DNA from: Chthonomonadales bacterium
GTDB lineage: Bacteria > Armatimonadota > Chthonomonadetes > Chthonomonadales > CAJBBX01
Reading direction: 5' to 3'
Assembly: GCA_027459625.1 (NCBI GenBank)
Contig: DAIDHP010000021.1
Span: forward strand, 1-64,000
Length of the DNA stretch: 64,000 bases
The position numbers were made by a program, and so were the translations under genes. How positions within the stretch are numbered: position 1 is the stretch's first letter; each line of letters begins with the position of its first letter. Below the pieces are notes generated by a model. It did not search any database. It saw only the letters and a list, made by a program, of their open reading frames with translations, and was not told the origin of the DNA. Shown piece by piece: positions 1-8,509 of the stretch.

Positions 1-1
1 C

Positions 2-154
2 TTCGCCCCCGATTTGTATCACGGAGTGTACATTTTCATACCGTCATTTTCTGTACATTTTGACACCGCTATTGACAGGCAAGCCAACAACGGCGGACCG
101 ATGATCCCCGGCTACAATGCCAACTCCACCTTCTACGCTTATTTGAGGAACTAA
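2..154 (+). CDS. C-terminal end of an unidentified protein (partial)
   Basis: An open frame enters from the left edge and stops at a TAA at 152-154, giving about 50 residues ending in FYAYLRN. The segment is rich in Asn, Gly and aromatic residues (for example ANNGGPMIPGYNANS), which suits the tail of a secreted or carbohydrate-active protein. No family can be recognised from so short a piece. It is followed by a hairpin, which supports this being a true gene end. Confidence 0.5.
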   Translation, partial: FAPDLYHGVYIFIPSFSVHFDTAIDRQANNGGPMIPGYNANSTFYAYLRN

Positions 155-175
155 GAAGGTTTTATGATAAACGCA

Positions 176-202
176 CGGAGGCGTCCATATCGGGCGCCTC
201 CG
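176..202. terminator. Hairpin between converging genes
   Basis: CGGAGGCG at 176-183 pairs perfectly with CGCCTCCG at 195-202 across an 11-nt loop. It lies 21 nt after the stop of the left-edge gene and 30 nt beyond the end of the minus-strand gene, so it may serve both. The following T-run is poor, so Rho-independent action is only inferred. Confidence 0.55.
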
Positions 203-232
203 CGTTAGTTTAGTATGGATTACGTGATCGGT

Positions 233-781
233 TTACCGTCGCCTCTCACGCAGCCTTATGACCATCTTTTGTGAGACTTGAGATACAAACGGCGCTCCGG
301 CTTTCACGTTCACCTGCTTTCCCACTACGAAGTAGCCTCCAACCAATCCGATAGGACCCAGCAACAATGCCGCCCCGCCAGAAGCGTAAGCCGCTTTGTC
401 GCTGCGGCTTCCCGTATATTTCCCTTTGGTTTTCGGCTCAAGGGGAATAGCCGTACCGAAAACGGATCGCACGGGGTTGAGCGTGATTTTTATCCTTGCG
501 CTCACACCGAAACGTTTTCGGTGATCCACGCCGCTTATCACACCTTTGACATAGGATCCTTTCTTGATTACAACCTGTCCGTCAACCTTTACTGGCAATG
601 CCACATGGAAAGGCACAATCTCTCCCACCTTAGCGGTTTTGGAACTTAAAGCATGTACGAAAACTAGTTTCACGGCGGTGCCTTTGGGCACCACAATGGT
701 TTTGGCTTCTGCGATTATGCATAAAAGCATGGTCGCCTCGATTAGCCCCGAAACATACAACGAACGCATAAACTTTTTCAT
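233..781 (-). CDS. Small secreted protein of unknown function
   Basis: The start is set at the ATG read as MKKFMRSLYVSG because AAGGAGG sits 6 nt upstream on the minus strand; a longer open frame to 814 has no such site. The 182-residue product has an N-terminal signal peptide ending near AEA-KT. A soluble region follows with the pattern 'VPKGTAVKLVF..LSSKTAKVGEIVPF', seen in secreted proteins that describe a tunable surface or envelope property, and then a Gly/Ala-rich stretch (GGAALLLGPIGLVGGY) that could be a membrane-inserting hairpin. The C-terminus is very basic (RLRERRR). Function is unknown. It lies just downstream of the GH38 gene on the same strand and could be co-transcribed with it. 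Confidence 0.7.
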   Translation of the reverse strand: MKKFMRSLYVSGLIEATMLLCIIAEAKTIVVPKGTAVKLVFVHALSSKTAKVGEIVPFHVALPVKVDGQVVIKKGSYVKGVISGVDHRKRFGVSARIKITLNPVRSVFGTAIPLEPKTKGKYTGSRSDKAAYASGGAALLLGPIGLVGGYFVVGKQVNVKAGAPFVSQVSQKMVIRLRERRR

Positions 782-822
782 AATGAACCTCCTTGTATAA
801 TAGGACATACGCATATTTCAGC

Positions 823-2952
823 CTATCTCTCCTCCCAGTCCCGCACACGGCACGGCATGCCGCGAGTGAGATCCGCTGTGATGGGAGCGCGATGCATCTG
901 CGCGGCTTGCAAATCCAGGAAATCCGCGGATATATCCTCCCCGGAGAAGAAACGAAAACGGAACGTATGCTCCCCCTGATCGCTAAAGACCAGCCTCGGA
1001 CCAACCCCGTTGTGTGGGATATGGTGCGCCATAATGGCGCTTCTCAGCAATGTGAATCGGATGCGCTCCTGGGTGGTGTCCAGGGAGAACACGTCCGGAG
1101 ACACGACGCCGATGGTTTCATCAATAAGGATCGCATCCCGCAGGGGAAGCTCCCTGCCGTCGAAGGACCGTTCAAGCCAGCCGTTCATAATGCCGTCAAG
1201 CCTCTTGGAGGGTTTCCACGGGGTCGGCAACACGAGTTTCAAGAGCTTTCGCCGCTCGCGCCAATTCACTTTTAATCGGATTTCCGCGAAACCGCTCGAA
1301 TGAACTCTCCATTCCTCCTCCAATTCGCTATCTCCTATGACGCCGTGACGGATCCAGGAAGCCATCAGGGGACCGTTGTCGACCACTTCTCTTCGCCCCC
1401 AGAACGCGTGAGCGATAGGCTCCTCCCCGTAACGATCCATATTGTGCGACCACGTGTCCGACGTATCCTCGTATAGAACGGGTTCCGGGATCGGTAAAAT
1501 CGCCCCGTCTGGAAAGACAACACTCTCTTCGTTAACTCTCAATCCCTGGGATGTCGAGATCGTCCCCTCGGAAGCCGAGACGGAATTGAGGGTGCCGGCG
1601 CCCTCTCCGTCGAAGTTAATCCGCAAAACTCGCATCCCGGATGGCTCGACCTGGATAGGAAAAAGGAGATTGGTCAATCCATTCACGATAGCCTCCGAAT
1701 CGATGATCTGATAAGGAACTGCCGATCCTTTTTCATCAAGGAGGACCCATTTCTTCCCCCACGTCATTCCGTCCAGCCATGGCATGAACTCCACCGGTCC
1801 GTCAAAAGGCTTCTCCGAGGCGTTATAGAGTACGATGCGCTGCATGGGGTCGTCGGGCAATTCGCCAAGCTTCCTGCGTAGCCCCTCCTGAAGCAGATCA
1901 TCGGCGGTATCCTGTACCCATCCAAGTTGAGCCAACGGTTTGTCATATGCGGTGATGATGCAGGTTCCTCCCATGATATCGTGGAAATGAGCGAAGCAGA
2001 TGCGCTTCCACCCATCCTGGATCCGCTCCTTCGCATCCGATGGCAAGTGGGATGGTTCGCTTTGAGTGAAGACTTCAGCCTGTCGCAAGAGATGCTCCGC
2101 TTTTCTCGCCTCCGTCTTGATAGGGCGATACACCGAATAGCACCCGACGGCGTGCTGTTGCAACTCCCCCACCACCAGCGGGAGGGAGTCCTTTTGCTCC
2201 CAAATGGCGTCGAAGAAACGCGAGGTGGAGGAGAAGATCAGCTTGACATCCTCGAAATCCTCGTCGTGTTCGAGCAACCATCGAATTTGCCTTTCGGTGG
2301 GGCCACCGCCGTGATCCCCCGCTCCGGCGAACAGCATGGTGTGGTCGATCCCTTCCGGAAGCTGAGCCAGCGTGGTGCGCACCCTGCTTTCGTCGGGGAT
2401 ACCGCTCATCGTATAGGAATCCACGATGCGAAAGACGATCACTTCCGGCCCGTCCTCGTACCCGCGCCATCGAAAGAGATTCGCCGGCAAGCGCATCTCA
2501 TGGGGCTGGGGACGCATCATCACGTAACGATCTTGTCCATGCGCCCTCATCAACTCGGGTAGGGAGGCGGAATGCCCGAAGCTATCCACGTTGTACGCCA
2601 CGCGAGGAGTGAAACCGAAAGTCCGTTGGAAATAGCTTCGCCCTGTTTCCATTTGTCGCTCCATGGCGAACCCGCTTGGAAAGTTGCAGTCCGGTTGAAG
2701 CCACCATCCTCCGACCACCTCCCACTGACCCGATTGAACATGTTTGCGAATGCGTTCGAACAGTTTGGGATCCGTATGTTCGATTTTATCGTATATCCAC
2801 GCCTCTCCGCGGGTAAAGGTCGCCTCCGGATGGGCGTCTATACGATCGCATGCGCTACGGCAGGTAGCAAGAGCGTCATCCAATCCGCTTTGCCAATGCC
2901 ACAGCCAGATGGGGTCGATATGTGCGTTGAAAATCACATGAACGGTTTTCAT
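823..2952 (-). CDS. Alpha-mannosidase-like glycoside hydrolase, family GH38
   Basis: The 709-residue protein begins with MKTVHVIFNAHIDPIWLW, the GH38 zinc-site signature with H11 and D13. The nucleophile motif appears as NVDSFGHSA with D123, and the later zinc histidine motif as AHFHDIMGGT at about 321-330. A glycine-rich loop AGAGDHGGGPTE lies near 210-220. Retaining alpha-mannosidases of this family hydrolyse alpha-linked mannose from N-glycans or mannans. There is no signal peptide, so it probably acts in the cytoplasm on imported oligosaccharides. It is shorter than the usual 800-1000 residues, mainly in the C-terminal beta-sandwich part. The start follows a GGGAG-rich ribosome site. A GH76-like gene lies upstream on the same strand, suggesting joint mannan processing. 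Confidence 0.88.
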   Translation of the reverse strand: MKTVHVIFNAHIDPIWLWHWQSGLDDALATCRSACDRIDAHPEATFTRGEAWIYDKIEHTDPKLFERIRKHVQSGQWEVVGGWWLQPDCNFPSGFAMERQMETGRSYFQRTFGFTPRVAYNVDSFGHSASLPELMRAHGQDRYVMMRPQPHEMRLPANLFRWRGYEDGPEVIVFRIVDSYTMSGIPDESRVRTTLAQLPEGIDHTMLFAGAGDHGGGPTERQIRWLLEHDEDFEDVKLIFSSTSRFFDAIWEQKDSLPLVVGELQQHAVGCYSVYRPIKTEARKAEHLLRQAEVFTQSEPSHLPSDAKERIQDGWKRICFAHFHDIMGGTCIITAYDKPLAQLGWVQDTADDLLQEGLRRKLGELPDDPMQRIVLYNASEKPFDGPVEFMPWLDGMTWGKKWVLLDEKGSAVPYQIIDSEAIVNGLTNLLFPIQVEPSGMRVLRINFDGEGAGTLNSVSASEGTISTSQGLRVNEESVVFPDGAILPIPEPVLYEDTSDTWSHNMDRYGEEPIAHAFWGRREVVDNGPLMASWIRHGVIGDSELEEEWRVHSSGFAEIRLKVNWRERRKLLKLVLPTPWKPSKRLDGIMNGWLERSFDGRELPLRDAILIDETIGVVSPDVFSLDTTQERIRFTLLRSAIMAHHIPHNGVGPRLVFSDQGEHTFRFRFFSGEDISADFLDLQAAQMHRAPITADLTRGMPCRVRDWEER

Positions 2953-3039
2953 TCTCCCTACTCCCTTTCCAGTATTCGTCTCCCCTCTCGGGAGGGATAG
3001 ACGTGTTTGAAATGATTTTATCCCGAAAGCTATGGTTAA

Positions 3040-3068
3040 GTCTTGTTGAAATGCGGATATCGCAAGAC
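3040..3068 (-). terminator. Weak inverted repeat after the GH76-like gene
   Basis: GTCTTG at 3040-3045 pairs with CAAGAC at 3063-3068, with a 17-nt loop, 13 nt past the stop of the upstream minus-strand gene. A second small hairpin (CCCTC/GAGGG, 2983-2996) lies nearer the GH38 start. Both are short, so attenuation or termination between the two genes is only a possibility. Confidence 0.3.
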
Positions 3069-3081
3069 ATTACAAGCTGTT

Positions 3082-4884
3082 TTATCTCCGATTGCCGCCA
3101 TCAGCGGAATGACTATCCAGCAACGCCGCCGCAGTGAGAATATTCACACTGTCTGAGCTGGTGGTTAACTGTTGAGGTCTGCTTCCATTCCTGCTCCACG
3201 CGGATTCGAAGCCATCAGGAGGTCCATTCCAGCTTCCACCGTAATAACCATCAGAGGTGCGATCATGAAGAAAGATGGATTTGGCAGTGCGCAATATCAA
3301 ATCAATGTCCGAACGTCGTATCCCATCCAAGGATAGAACGTGGGACACCCACGCTCCTGCGAATGCGCCATCCGTCCATGCATCCCGATCATTCAAAAGG
3401 ATACCCTTCTTGGTTAGATGGGCGGTAATGGCATGGACGGTACGCAAGGCGTCGCGGCGATAACGTTCTTTTCCGGTTATTCGATAGAGCAATGATTGTA
3501 TCACTCCCATCGCCATATCGCCCCCAAGGTAGGTCACGCTCGCCGATTGATGGATGTCGTTCGGTCTTTCTTTCCCAATCGGACCATCCTTGCCGAAATC
3601 GCAGCAATACAAACCATCGGATCGCAGCAGATGGCTCTCCATCCATTCGTAACAGGAAAGAGCCGTATGAAAGAGGGAGGGATCATGAGTGAGACTTTGG
3701 ATTTTCAAGGCGGCGAGAATAATTCCAACTTGATAAAGCGACTTGATTTGTTTATGATCGTCGTACCACATTCCTCCTCCCAAGTCGTTATCAAGCCAGC
3801 GATTGAAGGAGCTTTGCACCAGTTCCCTGGCGTATTTCAATGCCAACGGATCCCGCGTGTAATGATAAAAGGTCAGGTACAAAAGCGCATCCCACCCTGA
3901 GTCGTCGCATGCCGGTTGCACGCTATTTCCCGCGGTTGTGAGTTCACTTGGAGTGTAAACTCTTTTGATCCAATTCCATTCCGATTGAATACGAGATTTC
4001 ACAATGGGATCCCTTGCGGTTCTATAATACGCATCCAGTGCGAATATCATCATTCCACGCTCCCACATTCCGCCTTGGGAGAAAAAATGCCGCGATGGCC
4101 AACCGTTCCAAGTGGGAATGATATGTCCTGTTCCCGGACCGCCCTTCCAATAATGGTTCACAAGATCTCTAATCGCTTCATCAGCCATCAAAACATAAGA
4201 TTTGGATTCATAGGGAAAAGGGGAGATATGGATGTCTGAGATGGTGGCTGCAATGGAGTGCGTTTGCAAACCGATTCGTTTTATTCCGGAGAGCACATGA
4301 GATGAAAAGGAAGGCGTTTGGGTGAAATAAGAGAAACTCCCCTCCCCATAGACTTCCACAAGGAAAAAAGGTGCGCGGAGAGGTTTGACGATCCTTAAGT
4401 AATAAGAGTCACCCGCTTCAGGCATCCATCCGCTGGTGACTAATCGTTTTGCGCGTTGGTTCTTGTATGATGCCAAATCCATCTCCACCGAACTCACGCC
4501 GGCTGACATCCGAATGATCCGAAAGATAATTATCGGTTTGCTTCGGGATGAGTCTAAAACCAGGCTAACGGAGCCAGGCGTATTTCGATCCTTATTTGAT
4601 GGACTCACGCTCGGCTTGTTTATGACTATCTTGGAAAAAATCATCCAGGATTTGCCTAAATCCGAAGCACACCAGGCGTCGCAGTCGTTCACTCCGTTTG
4701 ATTGCAACATCAAACCCGAAGGAGTGACGGAGGATGACGTCCAACCCTCGCCGAGCAGCCAATGTGTTTTCGATTCGAAATTATCCGTCGTTGTAATATT
4801 ATGCGGATAAGCGAAACAGTGCGAAAAGAGCATGCATCCGCATATCAAGACGCGATGAATTGCTGTTCGAAGATACTGTTTCAT
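3082..4884 (-). CDS. Secreted GH76-like alpha-mannan hydrolase with N-terminal sandwich domain
   Basis: The chosen start (MKQYLRTAIHRVLICG) opens a signal peptide ending near CFA; the longer frame to 4947 adds a non-signal extension. Residues about 30-210 form a beta-rich, possibly LamG-like region. The C-terminal half has the repeated helical motifs of an (alpha/alpha)6 barrel, including ACDDSGWDALLYLTFYHYT, a candidate for the GH76 paired-aspartate catalytic motif, then GGGMWYDD and a C-terminal WTDGAFAG. GH76 enzymes cut alpha-1,6-mannan backbones, often outside the cytoplasm. GH88/GH105 barrels are an alternative. Position just upstream of a GH38 gene on the same strand favours a mannan substrate. 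Confidence 0.65.
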   Translation of the reverse strand: MKQYLRTAIHRVLICGCMLFSHCFAYPHNITTTDNFESKTHWLLGEGWTSSSVTPSGLMLQSNGVNDCDAWCASDLGKSWMIFSKIVINKPSVSPSNKDRNTPGSVSLVLDSSRSKPIIIFRIIRMSAGVSSVEMDLASYKNQRAKRLVTSGWMPEAGDSYYLRIVKPLRAPFFLVEVYGEGSFSYFTQTPSFSSHVLSGIKRIGLQTHSIAATISDIHISPFPYESKSYVLMADEAIRDLVNHYWKGGPGTGHIIPTWNGWPSRHFFSQGGMWERGMMIFALDAYYRTARDPIVKSRIQSEWNWIKRVYTPSELTTAGNSVQPACDDSGWDALLYLTFYHYTRDPLALKYARELVQSSFNRWLDNDLGGGMWYDDHKQIKSLYQVGIILAALKIQSLTHDPSLFHTALSCYEWMESHLLRSDGLYCCDFGKDGPIGKERPNDIHQSASVTYLGGDMAMGVIQSLLYRITGKERYRRDALRTVHAITAHLTKKGILLNDRDAWTDGAFAGAWVSHVLSLDGIRRSDIDLILRTAKSIFLHDRTSDGYYGGSWNGPPDGFESAWSRNGSRPQQLTTSSDSVNILTAAALLDSHSADGGNRR

Positions 4885-4978
4885 GAATACTCTTTTACAA
4901 GACAGGCGATATCGAGTTATTGAGAATGCTGCAAGCATTTGGGACATCTCCTCGATGGAATCAGGAGGCGCGCGCCAT

Positions 4979-5019
4979 TTTCTCGGCAGGCTTCCCGGCT
5001 TGTCTCAATTGCCGAGAAA
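4979..5019. repeat. Inverted repeat between divergent genes
   Basis: TTTCTCGGCA at 4979-4988 is perfectly complementary to TGCCGAGAAA at 5010-5019. It lies in the leader between the divergent GH76-like gene and metG. It could be a hairpin in the metG leader or a pair of operator half-sites. I see no T-box signature. Confidence 0.45.
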
Positions 5020-5102
5020 CCGGATACGGGGTATCATATCTTCACAGGTTACCCTAATTCATCATCCCCTGGGATGTTTTTTGAGCCGTTTGGAATGGAG
5101 AT

Positions 5103-7109
5103 ATGACAGAGAAAAAATACTACATAACCACCCCCATCTACTATGTGAACGGCAGCCCGCACATCGGCTCCGCACTCACCACGCTCTGTTGCGACACGCT
5201 TTCCCGGTATCATCGTATGCGCGGGGAGAAAACCTGGTTTCTCACCGGGACGGATGAACAGGCGACGAAAGTTTACGAAGCCGCTGAAAAGGTAGGAAAG
5301 AGCCCCAAGGAATTCGTGGATGCGCTCGCGGAGGAGTTCAAGAGCGCGTGGCGTAATCTGCACATCGAAAACGACGATTTCATACGCACCACGGAACCGA
5401 GACACGTTCGGGGGGTGCAGGAGTTTTTCAGCAGACTGCGCGATTCCGGCGACATCTACCGAGGGATGTATGAAGGATGGTATTGCGTCTCCGACGAAAC
5501 GTTTTTTCGCGACACGGATGTTCAGGAAGATCACCTCTGCCCGAACGCCGAGTGTCGCAAACCGTTGAGGCGCGTTCAGGAGGAGAACTACTTTTTTCGC
5601 CTCTCCGCATACGCGGAACCATTGTTGCGCCACATTGAGGAGAACCCGGATTTCCTCCAGCCCGATTTTCGCCGCAATGAAGTGATCAGCTTCATTCAGC
5701 AGGGCATGCGGGATATGAGCGTCACTCGCGCCAATAACGGCTGGGGCATCCCGGTGGCTGATGAGCCGGACAAGGTGATCTACGTGTGGTTTGACGCCCT
5801 TATCAACTACGTCACAGCCGCCGGATGGCCTGACGACATGGCGCGGTTTCAAGAGCTCTGGCCCGCCGATACACACCTCATGGCGAAGGAGATATTCGTG
5901 CGCTTTCATGCCACACTCTGGCCCGCCATGCTGATGGCTCTGAAGTTACCGTTGCCTAAGCAGGTGTACGCCCACGGATGGTGGGTGGGTAGCTCCGGTC
6001 AAAAGGAGGGGAAAAGAACCGGCGGTTTGCCTCATCCATCCGAGTTCAGCGCCGAGATCGCCCAACTTACGGGAGCCTCCAAGGATATCGCGGTGGATTC
6101 CCTGCGATATCTGCTGCTCAGGGAGATGCAGTTTCATGGCGATTCCGAATTCAATTATGATAACTTCCTCCGCCGCTACAACACCGATCTCGCGAATGAT
6201 CTTGGGAACTTCTGTAACCGCACATGCAATATGGTGGGGAGATATTTCGACGGGACGACGCCGGACGGAACCGTGGATCCAGAGATCAGCGGATTGGGAG
6301 CGGAGGTTTTGGCGGATTACGACAACGCCTTAAAGGAGTTTCGCTTCAACGGAGCGTTGGAGGCGGTCTGGAGGTTGGTGAGCCGAATGAACCGATATGT
6401 GGAGGAGAAAAAACCCTGGACCTTGGCGAAAAAAGGCGAAATGGCGGAACTCGCCTCCACACTTCGCACCTGTCTTGAGGCTATCAGGGTGATGGCAACG
6501 TTCCTTCATCCGGTAATGCCCTTCGCATCGAGATCGCTTTTGGAGCAGATAGGAGCGGATCACATCCAAACGTTCGAATGGAGGGATGCAAGCAATTGGA
6601 ATTTACTGAATCCGGGCGCAAAACTACCCGAGCCGCAGCCCGTTTTTCCACGCATACAGGATACGAAGAGCGACGAACCCGCCAAGGGCGGCAGTTCGGT
6701 AAAACAGGAGAAAAAATTGAGCGAAGAGATAATCAAGCCAGTCCAAAAGGAGGAATCACCGGAAACGACGGCAACCGCCGAATCGGAGACCATAACCATC
6801 GAGGATTTCATGAAGATTCAATTGAGAATCGCGGACATCCTCGCGGCGGAACCCATTCCCAACGCCACCAAGCTGTTGAAACTTACTGTGAGGATCGGCG
6901 AGGAGACGAGAACGATACTTGCGGGTATCGCGGAGATGTATCAGCCCGATGAACTAATCGGGAAGCAAATCGCGGTGGTCGCGAATTTGAAACCTCGCAA
7001 AATGAAGGGAATTGAATCGCAGGGGATGCTGCTTGCGGCGGATGTGGAAGGGCAAGCCATTTTGCTTCATCCCGAAACCAAAGTGCCAAGCGGGAGCCGA
7101 GTGCGTTAA
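5103..7109 (+). CDS. metG: Methionine--tRNA ligase with fused C-terminal tRNA-binding domain
   Basis: The 668-residue protein charges tRNA-Met in the cytoplasm. The class I HIGH motif appears as PHIGSA at residues 19-24. The zinc-knuckle region reads YCVSDETF then HLCPNAECRKPL near 125-160, a reduced single-knuckle form. Residues about 562-668 are the dimerising tRNA-binding (Trbp111-like) domain, with KIQLRIADILAAE and ANLKPRKMKGIESQGM. The oddity is the second signature: where KMSKS is expected after HGWW, residues 301-305 read KEGKR inside a longer loop (GQKEGKRTGGLPHPSEF). The frame is open throughout and otherwise highly typical. Whether another metG exists elsewhere cannot be seen here. 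Confidence 0.95.
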   Translation: MTEKKYYITTPIYYVNGSPHIGSALTTLCCDTLSRYHRMRGEKTWFLTGTDEQATKVYEAAEKVGKSPKEFVDALAEEFKSAWRNLHIENDDFIRTTEPRHVRGVQEFFSRLRDSGDIYRGMYEGWYCVSDETFFRDTDVQEDHLCPNAECRKPLRRVQEENYFFRLSAYAEPLLRHIEENPDFLQPDFRRNEVISFIQQGMRDMSVTRANNGWGIPVADEPDKVIYVWFDALINYVTAAGWPDDMARFQELWPADTHLMAKEIFVRFHATLWPAMLMALKLPLPKQVYAHGWWVGSSGQKEGKRTGGLPHPSEFSAEIAQLTGASKDIAVDSLRYLLLREMQFHGDSEFNYDNFLRRYNTDLANDLGNFCNRTCNMVGRYFDGTTPDGTVDPEISGLGAEVLADYDNALKEFRFNGALEAVWRLVSRMNRYVEEKKPWTLAKKGEMAELASTLRTCLEAIRVMATFLHPVMPFASRSLLEQIGADHIQTFEWRDASNWNLLNPGAKLPEPQPVFPRIQDTKSDEPAKGGSSVKQEKKLSEEIIKPVQKEESPETTATAESETITIEDFMKIQLRIADILAAEPIPNATKLLKLTVRIGEETRTILAGIAEMYQPDELIGKQIAVVANLKPRKMKGIESQGMLLAADVEGQAILLHPETKVPSGSRVR

Positions 7110-7135
7110 TTGTATCGCAAGGGAGGGAGATGTCC

Positions 7136-8494
7136 ATGAAACCCTATAATGTCGTGGTGATTATGCTTGATAGCCTTAGAAGGGACCATGTGGGAGCGTA
7201 TGGGGGTGCGCACGTCAAAACGCCGAATATTGACAGGCTTGCCGAGGAGAGCGTGCTTTTCGATAACGCGTATCCGGAGGGGTTGCCAACGATACCTGTG
7301 CGAACCGCTCTCTTCACCGGTCAGAGAACTCTTCCTTTCCGTCCATGGCAGCCCCTCGAGCGGGAGGATGTGACGGCGGCGGAGATATTTTCCGCCATGG
7401 GCTATGTCTGCGGGCTTATCACGGACACCTACCATCTCGCCCGACCGGATATGAATTTCCATAAAGGGTTTCACTCCTTCGAGTGGATTCGAGGCCAAGA
7501 GGGCGATCCGTATATCTCCGCGCCTCATAACAAAAATATCAAGGACTATATCAAGCCGGAGATGGAGGGGGATCCGGTCGCCTGGATGCTGGAGCAGTAT
7601 TTCCGCAACACCGCCAAGCGCAAGGGGGAGGAGGACTATTTCTGCGCGCAGGTGATGGGAAAAGCGATCGAGTGGGTTGAAGGGAACGCGGGCGCCAATG
7701 AACCGTTCTTCCTCTGGGTGGATTCCTTCGACCCGCATGAGCCGTGGGATCCGCCTGCGAAGTATGATGTCTACACCGACCCCAATTACAAAGGCAAGAG
7801 GCTTTTGCATCCCAAATACGGACCATGCGACTGGATGACCTTCGAGGAACTGGAGTTCGTGCGTGGTCTTTACGCAGGCGAGGTGGCTTTCGTGGACGCA
7901 TGGACGGGAAGGTTTCTGGATCGCCTTCGCGAATTGGGCTTGATGGAGAACACCATTATTGCGCTCCTTGCGGATCATGGACATCCTCACGGGGATCATG
8001 GCTCCATCATGAAGACCGATAGAAACCTCTACAGCGAACTACTGCGGATTCCGTTAATGATCCGCCATCCCGAAAAACAGTACGCAGAGAAGCGCATCAA
8101 GCCTCTAGTGGAAACGGATGACTTTTTGCCGACCATCCTTGATATGCTTGGCATGAACCGAGAGACATTGGCGATGCATGGAAAGAGCGCTTGGAGGTTG
8201 GTGACAGGCGATGAGGAGAAGCTGCGCGACGTGGTGATCACCGGTTACTATGAATCCCGTCATCGTTGCGTGCGGGACGAGAATTGGAGTTTCATCTCTC
8301 GCGTGGATCCTGAACCTGATGAACTCTATAATCTTCAGGAGGACCCCGCCGAGAAGGTGAATGTTTTGGAGAAGTATCCTGAAAAGGCGGAGGAGTTATG
8401 GAGCAAGCTGGGGGTTATCTTCACTCAAAAGCGCAAACGCAACCTGAACATTCAACTTCGATACGAGGTTCAGCACACTCCCGCCGAGAAATAG
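7136..8494 (+). CDS. Sulfatase-fold hydrolase lacking the formylglycine Cys/Ser
   Basis: Start at 7136 is preferred over the ATG at 7130 because GGAGGGAG ends at 7129, leaving normal spacing only to the second ATG. The 452-residue protein has the alkaline-phosphatase/sulfatase fold: metal-site MLDSLRRDHVGAYG (D12), a NIDRLAEES helix, DSFDPHEPWDPP, and ADHGHPHGDHG for the second metal cluster. The nucleophile motif C/S-x-P-x-R reads T-I-P-V-R (T52, P54, R56), so the residue normally converted to formylglycine is Thr. It could be a Thr-nucleophile phosphodiesterase or phosphonate hydrolase, or a true sulfatase relative with altered chemistry. No signal peptide is seen, so it is likely cytoplasmic. 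It follows metG by 26 nt. Confidence 0.85.
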   Translation: MKPYNVVVIMLDSLRRDHVGAYGGAHVKTPNIDRLAEESVLFDNAYPEGLPTIPVRTALFTGQRTLPFRPWQPLEREDVTAAEIFSAMGYVCGLITDTYHLARPDMNFHKGFHSFEWIRGQEGDPYISAPHNKNIKDYIKPEMEGDPVAWMLEQYFRNTAKRKGEEDYFCAQVMGKAIEWVEGNAGANEPFFLWVDSFDPHEPWDPPAKYDVYTDPNYKGKRLLHPKYGPCDWMTFEELEFVRGLYAGEVAFVDAWTGRFLDRLRELGLMENTIIALLADHGHPHGDHGSIMKTDRNLYSELLRIPLMIRHPEKQYAEKRIKPLVETDDFLPTILDMLGMNRETLAMHGKSAWRLVTGDEEKLRDVVITGYYESRHRCVRDENWSFISRVDPEPDELYNLQEDPAEKVNVLEKYPEKAEELWSKLGVIFTQKRKRNLNIQLRYEVQHTPAEK

Positions 8495-8509
8495 CGACGC
8501 TGTCAGGAT

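Noticed and set aside
4979-5102. T-box leader for metG
   Set aside because: There is an inverted repeat but no T-box sequence or antiterminator pairing.
5049-5909. 286-codon minus-strand frame
   Set aside because: Fully antisense to metG, with composition of a shadow frame and no recognisable motif.
7106-7999. 297-codon minus-strand frame
   Set aside because: Antisense to the sulfatase-fold gene, which has clear motifs and a ribosome site.
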